In this document: piece by piece, positions 1 to 5,037 of the stretch
Layout: each line of letters begins with the position of its first letter
Numbering within the stretch: position 1 is the first letter of the stretch
Assembly (NCBI GenBank): GCA_028706835.1
Contig: JAQTVL010000262.1
Coordinates: 1 to 6,513, forward strand
Reading direction: 5' to 3'
Length of the DNA stretch: 6,513 nucleotides
From: Phycisphaerae bacterium
GTDB lineage: Bacteria; Planctomycetota; Phycisphaerae; JAJVII01
Translations under genes and position numbers: made by a program
The notes under the pieces: generated by a model
Seen by the model: only the letters and a program-made list of their open reading frames with translations
What the model was told of the DNA's origin: nothing
Database searches by the model: none

Positions 1-974
1 CCGCCGTCGGACAGCCCGACCATCGATCCGATCGGGAACGGCGGCACGAGATCGCTGAACGACTTGAACACCACGGGGTCGAACATCCCGCGGAACGTCG
101 GGCCGCGCAGCGTCTTCATCGCCACCACCGGCGGCAGGCCCTGGCTGTTGGTGATGTGCAACTGGCGCTCGTACTGGTCCGCCATCGCGACGATTCGGCT
201 GAACACGTGGATGCGGTCGCCGGAAAGCGGCAGACCCACGTTCTCCATGACCGGGAATCCCTTGCCGTTCCAACGCTGGTGGTGGTGCAACGCGACCTGG
301 GTGGCGGACGGCTCGATCTTCCCGCGGAGCATGTCAAAACCGTGCTCGACGTGCTGCTGCCACTCGACGGGCGGCGGCGTGGCCGGCGTGAACTGGTAGC
401 CCCGCAATTCGGCGCTGATCCGCATCTTGCCCGCGTCGTGCAGCAGGGCGCCCAGCCCCAGGTTCATCACGTCGCGGGCATGCCGCGGGTCCAGCCTCAA
501 TCGCTGCTGCACGAGGTAATGCCCCAGCCGGATGCCCATCAGCAGCGACAAATAGCACACGTTCGAGGAATGAAGGAACACGTCGCCGGAATCGCTCATC
601 AGCGGGTCGATCATCAGCGTATCGGCGTGCTGGCTGGCGATCGCATCGATCAGCGATGTCAGCGTGCGGCGGTATTCGTGGAAGTCGATGCGGGCGACGA
701 CGTGCTTCTGGCTGGTCGTGAAGCTCTTCTTGAGCGACTGGTAGACCTGCTGCTGTTGCTGCGTGATCTTCGGGCTGAGGGCCTGGTCCAGAAAATCCAA
801 ACTCGGGTAGGCGATCCACAGCGTGCGAACGCCGAGGTCGCGCAGACGCTCGATCATTGGGCCGGTCAGCTCGAACCCGGCCTTGAGCAGGTCGTATTCC
901 GGCTGTTTGGGATTGGCCACCGGCGCCGCCAGTGTCATCCCCGCAGTCACCTGTCCCAGAGGCATTCGCAGCAT
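1..974 (-). CDS. HD-GYP domain protein, putative cyclic-di-GMP phosphodiesterase (partial, 3' end beyond window)
   Basis: The frame is open from the start at 974 to the window edge (324 codons, no stop), so the C-terminus is missing. Residues 1-60 (MLRMPLGQVTAGMTLAAPV, then LLKAGFELT and RLRDLGVRTLWI) look like the small cap domain often found before HD-GYP domains. A glutamine run follows at 72-76. The HD-GYP domain covers about 130-324: HSSNV at 135-139, HDAGK at 179-183 (the HD pair), a histidine-rich segment at 208-211, HHQRWNGKGFP at 231-241 (the GYP block), ADQY at 265-268, and PFPIGSMVGLSDG at the edge. Family knowledge: these enzymes hydrolyse cyclic di-GMP at a di- or trinuclear metal centre. 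The GYP block is variant (Q, N and F replace the usual E, D and Y), but the histidines and aspartates that bind metal appear kept. ATG 974 is preferred over ATG 965 because AAGG lies 6 nt upstream of it. The domain call is firm; the activity is inferred. Confidence 0.9.
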   Translation of the reverse strand, partial: MLRMPLGQVTAGMTLAAPVANPKQPEYDLLKAGFELTGPMIERLRDLGVRTLWIAYPSLDFLDQALSPKITQQQQQVYQSLKKSFTTSQKHVVARIDFHEYRRTLTSLIDAIASQHADTLMIDPLMSDSGDVFLHSSNVCYLSLLMGIRLGHYLVQQRLRLDPRHARDVMNLGLGALLHDAGKMRISAELRGYQFTPATPPPVEWQQHVEHGFDMLRGKIEPSATQVALHHHQRWNGKGFPVMENVGLPLSGDRIHVFSRIVAMADQYERQLHITNSQGLPPVVAMKTLRGPTFRGMFDPVVFKSFSDLVPPFPIGSMVGLSDG

Positions 975-980
975 GCGGCA

Positions 981-984
981 CCTT
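981..984 (-). promoter_or_regulatory. Ribosome binding site of the HD-GYP gene
   Basis: AAGG on the minus strand lies 6 nt before ATG 974 and 15 nt before the in-frame ATG 965. The spacing favours 974 as the start, giving the N-terminus MLRMPLG. Confidence 0.5.
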
Positions 985-1084
985 GAAGCGCGGAAGGCCA
1001 ACCCGGGCCGATTCCAGCCCGTCAGTCGCTATCGGCGGATTTTCAGGCGCGGTTTAGAAGCAATATCAGCTATCAACGTGCTAT

Positions 1085-1118
1085 GACTCGCGATGGGGCC
1101 TAAGGCTTTGCGCGAGTC
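1085..1118 (-). terminator. Stem-loop spanning the lyase stop codon (possible terminator or 3' stabiliser)
   Basis: Perfect 8-bp arms, GACTCGCG at 1085-1092 and CGCGAGTC at 1111-1118, enclose 18 nt that contain the TAG stop (1100-1102). Inside the loop a second short stem, GCC-TTA-GGC on the minus strand, can form around the stop. The sequence after the stem on the minus strand is not T-rich, so this is not a classical intrinsic terminator. It could attenuate readthrough into the HD-GYP gene or protect the lyase mRNA end. Confidence 0.35.
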
Positions 1119-3541
1119 GACACCAGGCTCGAAACGCCCTGCAAGTGGATGTCCGCCTGGTAGATCACGCCCTCCGCGTTGGCACGGGCGGTAATGTCCT
1201 CCCCCCCAGCGACGCTGAGCACTTTCGGCGCGTTCGGCTCGGCGTCGAGGATCAGCCAATCCAGCTTGCCATGAGCGTCCACCGCGAAACGTTCGGGCAA
1301 CATGCCGGTGTGGGAGAATACTATCACCATCCGCCCGACGCGAACCGCACCCACGCCCGCGTCGCCAGGCACACGCTCGACCCGTGGCAGCGGCGAGCGA
1401 TCGGTCTTCAGCCGAGGCAACAGCACGTTGAGGAACCGGGTGGAGCGGGAAGGCGACGTCGGTTCGACCTCGACCCGCCACTGGTTCGTCCGGCTGATCG
1501 CCTCGCCACGCTTGCCCATGCCCATCACCAGGTTCTGCCCGTTGAACCCGTTCGACTGGTCGCCGTCCGTCTCAACGTAGTAGCAGAACTGCGGCCCGCC
1601 GATCTTGAGCACGCGGGATTTCTCCGGGAGCAGCACCACCTGCGTCAGCCGGCCTCGGCCGGCCTCGGTGACCACGGTGCGGTCGGGCGATTCGTAGATA
1701 CCGCTCTCGGCATCGCCCTGGGTGGTCGACGCCGGCGGGGCGACGAGCAGTTTCTCGCGCTCGGTGATTGGCTTGGCCTGGGCGTGCATCAGGAACTTCG
1801 GCAGGAAGCGGTCATCGGTCATCTCGATCCGGTCGTACACGACGAATGCCTGCTCCGGCCTCAGGTACACCATCTGCCGCGTCACCTTCGAGACCTTCGG
1901 CTTGTTGCCCGGCTCGGCAAACCGCGTCGAGTTGTAGGCTGCGGTGATGTCGGCGGCAACGTAGTCATACACGCCGGGCTTGCTGTCGAACGCCGTAATA
2001 TCGCCTCGTTCCAGGTGCGGGCCGGCGTTAAGCTGTTTCTTGAAGTGCGCAATATCGACGCAGTTGAAACTGGTCGGCCGAATGACCCGCTGCCCGCCGG
2101 CGACGGAGAACCCGCTCTGCGGATACTTCTCCTTCAGGTAGCTGGAGAACTCCCCCGGCGCCAGCACCAGCAGCGTGTTCGTCGCTACGCTCTGGACGAA
2201 ATACCCCAGCCGATGCGGACCGGTGTAGAACGCGTACACGCCGGTCCGCGGCGTGAGGTCGCCGCCGCGATGAATGCCGAACGCGCCGGTGTCGTAATGG
2301 TCGTGGTGGGCCAGCAGGTCGCCGGCTTTGAACGTCGCATACGTCTCGTCCGGGTCGCCCCAGTCGCCGCGGAAAAACGCAACGCCCAGCGTGCCCCGGC
2401 CGAACAGCATCGACTGCGGCAGGTGCGCGCGCATCCACGCCTCCGGCTTGGCCGGGTCGTAGTCGGCATCCTTCGGCCGAACAGTTGGCTCGTAGGTATA
2501 GACGACGCTCCAGTGGTACGGGCGCGAACCGTAAGGGTTCGGCGAGCGGTTCCGCAGGTAATCGGCGCCGGCCGCCACGCCCGGATCGCGCGATAGTTTC
2601 GCGTAATGGTCGGTGCTCAGTTCCCACCAGCCGGTCTGACCGAGGCGGAGCGATCCGGCCGAGTCGCCGTACGGCTCGAACACGCCGTTGGGCGCATACT
2701 GGTAGGTTTGCCACAGCCCGACCGTCCGCATGATGTCGCGGATCGGCAGGTCGGCGATGCGGTCACTGCCGAGCGCGGTCATCACGCAATCGGCAGCCAG
2801 GGGGTACGGCCCGGCGCGGTTATATATCCAGTAGCTCGCCCCCTCCGGCCAGCCCTCGGAGAATTGCAGCGCTCGCAGCGACGAGATGTAGTGCCCTGCC
2901 GCCCGGCGAAGCAGCGGCTCGCAGCCCGGCAGATCGCCCAGCGCCATCGCGGCGATCATCGTGCCGTTGGCCGCCTGGTTTCGCCCGTGCCACGCCGCCA
3001 TGCCCTGATCATCCAGGTCCGCCAGTTCCGTCTTCAGCCGCTCGATCATCTTGTTGACGATGAGCGACTTCTTCTCCGCCGTCAGCGCGGGATGATCGAA
3101 CAGCCAGTCGTAGGCCAGGGCGTGGATGTAGACATTGGAGTAATACGGCTCGCCGCTCTTATTCAGCTTCTCGCGGACCATGCGATCGACCGCCGCCTGG
3201 GCAAACTCATCGCGCCCGGTCACAATCCACGACGCCGCCAGCATCGCCGGGTCCTGCTGCGACGTTGGCACCCGCAGCGCCTTGTCAAAGATCGCCTTGA
3301 ACGTCGCGTCGCCCGCGTAGAGCGTGCGGACACGGTCGAACGATCGGCCGAGGCCCACGTCGCTCTCCGGGCGGAATATCAGCCGGGGGTGCCGGGCAAA
3401 GAGCGGCAGTGCGATGTCAGTCTTCGGCGGATGCTGGCGAGTCTCGAGTTCCCACCAGTAGTGCTTAGCGACGGGCTTCCGCTCCGCCCGGCAGCCGAGA
3501 GCCACGCACATCACGGCCAGCGCGCATGCCAGTCGCCGCAT
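1100..3541 (-). CDS. Heparinase II/III-like (DUF4962-type) polysaccharide lyase, exported
   Basis: The 813-residue product is a probable eliminative lyase for an acidic polysaccharide; the substrate cannot be read from sequence. It starts with an export signal: MRR, a hydrophobic run to about residue 16, then Cys17 in VALGC, a weak lipobox that could make it a lipoprotein. Residues about 50-330 have the look of the alpha-helical toroid of these lyases, with HGRNQAANG at 185-193 and WPEGASYWIY at 231-240; the tyrosines there are candidates for the catalytic tyrosine. The beta-sandwich part begins near 390: FKAGDLLAHHDHYDTGAF at 404-421 matches the family's conserved histidine block (His413, His415, Asp417), followed by a glycine- and proline-rich stretch to about 436. 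The last 200 residues are less recognisable beta-rich sequence. AAGGA lies 7 nt before the ATG. It is divergent from arsC and upstream of the HD-GYP gene on the same strand. Family confidence is high; the PL family number is undecided. Confidence 0.88.
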   Translation of the reverse strand: MRRLACALAVMCVALGCRAERKPVAKHYWWELETRQHPPKTDIALPLFARHPRLIFRPESDVGLGRSFDRVRTLYAGDATFKAIFDKALRVPTSQQDPAMLAASWIVTGRDEFAQAAVDRMVREKLNKSGEPYYSNVYIHALAYDWLFDHPALTAEKKSLIVNKMIERLKTELADLDDQGMAAWHGRNQAANGTMIAAMALGDLPGCEPLLRRAAGHYISSLRALQFSEGWPEGASYWIYNRAGPYPLAADCVMTALGSDRIADLPIRDIMRTVGLWQTYQYAPNGVFEPYGDSAGSLRLGQTGWWELSTDHYAKLSRDPGVAAGADYLRNRSPNPYGSRPYHWSVVYTYEPTVRPKDADYDPAKPEAWMRAHLPQSMLFGRGTLGVAFFRGDWGDPDETYATFKAGDLLAHHDHYDTGAFGIHRGGDLTPRTGVYAFYTGPHRLGYFVQSVATNTLLVLAPGEFSSYLKEKYPQSGFSVAGGQRVIRPTSFNCVDIAHFKKQLNAGPHLERGDITAFDSKPGVYDYVAADITAAYNSTRFAEPGNKPKVSKVTRQMVYLRPEQAFVVYDRIEMTDDRFLPKFLMHAQAKPITEREKLLVAPPASTTQGDAESGIYESPDRTVVTEAGRGRLTQVVLLPEKSRVLKIGGPQFCYYVETDGDQSNGFNGQNLVMGMGKRGEAISRTNQWRVEVEPTSPSRSTRFLNVLLPRLKTDRSPLPRVERVPGDAGVGAVRVGRMVIVFSHTGMLPERFAVDAHGKLDWLILDAEPNAPKVLSVAGGEDITARANAEGVIYQADIHLQGVSSLVSTRAKP
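1649..1668. repeat. Perfect tandem duplication of a 10-bp unit inside the lyase gene
   Basis: CCGGCCTCGG occurs twice back to back, at 1649-1658 and 1659-1668, within codons for the EAGRGRL segment of the lyase. The unit is not a multiple of three, so gain or loss of one copy would shift the frame. Confidence 0.7.
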
Positions 3542-3548
3542 GAAAAAT

Positions 3549-3553
3549 TCCTT
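3549..3553 (-). promoter_or_regulatory. Ribosome binding site of the lyase gene
   Basis: AAGGA on the minus strand sits 7 nt before the ATG at 3541, supporting that start and the signal peptide that follows. It overlaps the left arm of the palindrome at 3550-3563, so a protein bound there would also cover the first transcribed bases of this gene. Confidence 0.6.
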
Positions 3554-3563
3554 GCGATCAAGG
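3550..3563. promoter_or_regulatory. Palindrome 1 of the divergent lyase/arsC region (candidate operator)
   Basis: CCTTG-CGAT-CAAGG has perfect 5-bp arms around a 4-bp spacer. Its core TTGCGATCAA is almost the same as the core of the second palindrome 31 bp away. It overlaps the lyase ribosome binding site. The operator role is inferred; no regulator gene lies in the window. Confidence 0.3.
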
Positions 3564-3579
3564 CCTCAGCCCGCCGCGG

Positions 3580-3596
3580 ACATTGCGATACAATGT
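3580..3596. promoter_or_regulatory. Palindrome 2 of the divergent lyase/arsC region (candidate operator)
   Basis: ACATTG-CGATA-CAATGT has perfect 6-bp arms around a 5-bp spacer, and its core TTGCGATACAA resembles the core of palindrome 1. It contains a -10-like TACAAT on the plus strand (3589-3594), ending just before the arsC ribosome binding site, and overlaps a perfect TTGACA on the minus strand (3594-3599). Neither hexamer has a convincing partner at normal spacing, so the promoters themselves are not resolved. Confidence 0.35.
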
Positions 3597-3600
3597 CAAC

Positions 3601-3605
3601 GGAGG
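3601..3605 (+). promoter_or_regulatory. Ribosome binding site that fixes the arsC start
   Basis: GGAGG lies 6 nt before ATG 3612, a near-ideal arrangement. The longer in-frame start at 3540 would place 24 unrelated residues before the P-loop and overlap the lyase start codon, so it is rejected in favour of 3612. Confidence 0.85.
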
Positions 3606-3611
3606 ACCCGT

Positions 3612-4067
3612 ATGCATCAAACACGCGTGTTGATACTCTGCACCGGAAATTCCTGCCGCAGCCAGATGGCGGAGGGACTGATGCGGGCTTCGGCCGCCCG
3701 CAAGGGCATGGACATTGAAATCGAATCTGCCGGCATACGTCCCCACGTCGTTGACCCGCACGCCATCGAATCCCTGGCCGATATCGGCATCGACATCAGC
3801 AACCACAGGAGCAAATCGGTGATGCTCTTCGTCGGCCAGCGATTCGACTACGTCATTACCGTCTGCGACGCAGCCGCCGAGATGTGCCCGGTATTTCCGG
3901 GACACACGCAGCGGCTCCATTGGCCAACCGAGGATCCCGCCCATACGGTGGGCGATGCAGCCGCGGTTCGCGCCGCCTTCGCCCGCATCCGCGACGAACT
4001 GGCTGCAAGGATCGAACGCTGGCTGGCCGAGACGTTCGACCATCCCACAGTTCATCCGGGGCCGTAG
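3612..4067 (+). CDS. arsC: Thioredoxin-type arsenate reductase (LMW phosphatase fold)
   Basis: The 151-residue product probably reduces arsenate to arsenite in the cytoplasm, using thioredoxin to restore the enzyme. From ATG 3612 the N-terminus is MHQTRVLILCTGNSCRSQ: a phosphatase P-loop (CX5R) with the nucleophile at Cys10 and a further Cys15. Two more cysteines, Cys85 and Cys92 in VCDAAAEMC, have the six-residue separation of the redox pair in the Bacillus/Staphylococcus type enzyme, and Asp108 in TEDPA fits the general acid. These cysteines separate it from plain low-molecular-weight tyrosine phosphatases, though a phosphatase role is not excluded. The length is close to the family norm of about 130-140, with a few extra C-terminal residues. 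It stands alone: no arsR, arsB/acr3 or other ars gene lies in the window. It is divergent from the lyase and its last 16 bp overlap the end of the radical SAM gene. Confidence 0.9.
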   Translation: MHQTRVLILCTGNSCRSQMAEGLMRASAARKGMDIEIESAGIRPHVVDPHAIESLADIGIDISNHRSKSVMLFVGQRFDYVITVCDAAAEMCPVFPGHTQRLHWPTEDPAHTVGDAAAVRAAFARIRDELAARIERWLAETFDHPTVHPGP

Positions 4068-4930
4068 AAAGGCCGCACGCTCAAACCCGGGACTCGCTGC
4101 GCGAGCCTCGCAACGATCGCGTCGACCTCCGCCGCCGGCAACGGCGAGACGAATGCCTCCGCCGGCTGGCGGGCGACGGTGTAAACCTGCACCAGTTTGA
4201 TGCGCCCGCCGCCGTCCGCCACCGCAGTCAGGCGATCGCACCAGGCGTCGATCTCCGCCGTCGTCGGGCCTTGCCCGCGCAGACGCATGAAGCAGCTCTG
4301 GATCACGATCGGGTAGCGGCCCGCAGCCCAGGCAATGTTGTCCAGCACCCGCTGCAAGGGAACCTGTGTCCGCTCGATCCGGCGGAACATCTCCTCCGTG
4401 CCGGCGTCCAGCTTCGCCCAGATTTCGCCGCTTCGCCGGTGCATCGCATCGAGCCCGGCCTGCACGCGCGGCAGGTGGAACAGCGTCGCGTTGGTGATCA
4501 GCACGAGTTTGGCATCCACGCCGGCGACAGCGATCTCCGCCTCGACCCCAGCCGCCGCGTCCGCGAACCCGGCGAACCCAGTCGGCTCGCCATCGCCGGA
4601 GAAAGCGACGTCGTTCAGCCGGCGTAAGGGCTCGGGCAGTTTGGCGAACTCGGGCTCAGCCAGCAGCCGGCCGGTCGTAAAGGCTGCGAGCATCGCCGCA
4701 AGTTCGGCCCGCAGGGCGTCGAGGTCAACGTCGCCCGTTGGGGCGGGTGTTCGCCGATCAACCTGGCAGTAGACGCAGTTGAACGTACACGTGCGGCTGA
4801 TGTTGACGTTGACGCCGATGGAAATCCCGCCGCTGCGACGCGAGCACACCGGGTAGACGTATCGGTTGTCGCGCCAGTTGCGGTCGTGCCGGGCGAACAA
4901 ACGTTTCGCGCTTTCATCCGATCTGTGCAT
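4052..4930 (-). CDS. Radical SAM protein, COG0731-like (function unknown)
   Basis: The 292-residue protein has the radical SAM signature CTFNCVYC, with Cys48, Cys52 and Cys55 as ligands of a [4Fe-4S] cluster that cleaves S-adenosylmethionine. The preceding block (NRYVYPVCSRRSGGISIGVN, 22-41) and QVDRR just after the cysteines look like a conserved subgroup. Other supporting segments are GDGEPT at 112-117 (the SAM-binding GGEP-like motif), TNATLF at 146-151 and WAKLDAG at 171-177. The overall pattern resembles COG0731 Fe-S oxidoreductases, which include wyosine-type tRNA enzymes, but that specific function is not supported here. There is no auxiliary cysteine cluster of SPASM type near the C-terminus, so one Fe-S cluster is expected. 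It is divergent from the DUF72 gene and convergent with arsC. No Shine-Dalgarno precedes the ATG, but TATAAT lies 6 nt upstream, suggesting a leaderless transcript. Confidence 0.87.
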   Translation of the reverse strand: MHRSDESAKRLFARHDRNWRDNRYVYPVCSRRSGGISIGVNVNISRTCTFNCVYCQVDRRTPAPTGDVDLDALRAELAAMLAAFTTGRLLAEPEFAKLPEPLRRLNDVAFSGDGEPTGFAGFADAAAGVEAEIAVAGVDAKLVLITNATLFHLPRVQAGLDAMHRRSGEIWAKLDAGTEEMFRRIERTQVPLQRVLDNIAWAAGRYPIVIQSCFMRLRGQGPTTAEIDAWCDRLTAVADGGGRIKLVQVYTVARQPAEAFVSPLPAAEVDAIVARLAQRVPGLSVRPFYGPG

Positions 4931-4936
4931 TCGCGC

Positions 4937-4942
4937 ATTATA
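4937..4942 (-). promoter_or_regulatory. Candidate -10 element of the radical SAM gene
   Basis: A perfect TATAAT on the minus strand ends 6 nt before ATG 4930, so initiation would fall at or next to the start codon. No convincing -35 hexamer lies 16-19 bp further upstream; that position holds the GC-rich inverted repeat at 4950-4964. Confidence 0.4.
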
Positions 4943-4949
4943 GCGAAAC

Positions 4950-4964
4950 CTGCGGCCCCCGCAG
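4950..4964. repeat. Short GC-rich inverted repeat upstream of the radical SAM gene
   Basis: CTGCGG-CCC-CCGCAG gives a perfect 6-bp stem with a 3-nt loop, just upstream of the candidate -10 of the radical SAM gene. It could be a protein site or a hairpin; no T-tract follows on either strand, so it is not an intrinsic terminator. Confidence 0.35.
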
Positions 4965-4966
4965 CA

Positions 4967-4995
4967 TTGACGCTGCCGACTGAAACGTCAACAAT
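4967..4995 (+). promoter_or_regulatory. Candidate promoter of the DUF72 gene
   Basis: TTGACG at 4967-4972 is one mismatch from the -35 consensus, and AACAAT at 4990-4995 is two mismatches from the -10 consensus, with a 17-bp spacer. Initiation would be near 5002, leaving a leader of about 36 nt. The assignment rests on consensus matching alone. Confidence 0.3.
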
Positions 4996-5003
4996 AGTTG
5001 TTG
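4967..5003. promoter_or_regulatory. Overlapping inverted repeats in the radical SAM/DUF72 divergent region
   Basis: Two perfect inverted repeats share bases. TTGACG (4967-4972) pairs with CGTCAA (4986-4991) across 13 bp, and CAACAA (4989-4994) pairs with TTGTTG (4998-5003) around TAG. Both fall on the candidate DUF72 promoter, one arm on the -35 and another on the -10, as expected for an operator. The binding protein is unknown. Confidence 0.3.
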
Positions 5004-5037
5004 GCTGATACGGAATCGGGCTTCTCGTGGGGATTGC

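Noticed and set aside
334..981. 215-codon minus-strand frame at the left side
   Set aside because: It lies in a different frame from the HD-GYP gene and is a compositional shadow rich in Arg, Ala and Pro. The real frame starts at 974 and has no stop before the edge.
156..986. 276-codon plus-strand frame opposite the HD-GYP gene
   Set aside because: The minus strand carries all HD-GYP motifs in one uninterrupted frame; the plus frame is low-complexity shadow sequence.
1145..2596. Long open frame (483 codons) on the plus strand opposite the lyase gene
   Set aside because: It is rich in Arg, His, Val and Gln with no recognisable motif, as expected for the antisense of a GC-rich gene, and the opposite strand encodes a clear lyase with a signal peptide and ribosome binding site.
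3540..3611. 24-residue N-terminal extension of ArsC
   Set aside because: The ideal ribosome binding site at 3601-3605 and the family N-terminus both place the start at 3612.
2606..3718. 370-codon plus-strand frame running from the lyase into arsC
   Set aside because: It crosses the divergent intergenic region and continues out of frame into arsC. It has no domain-like pattern and is an antisense artefact.
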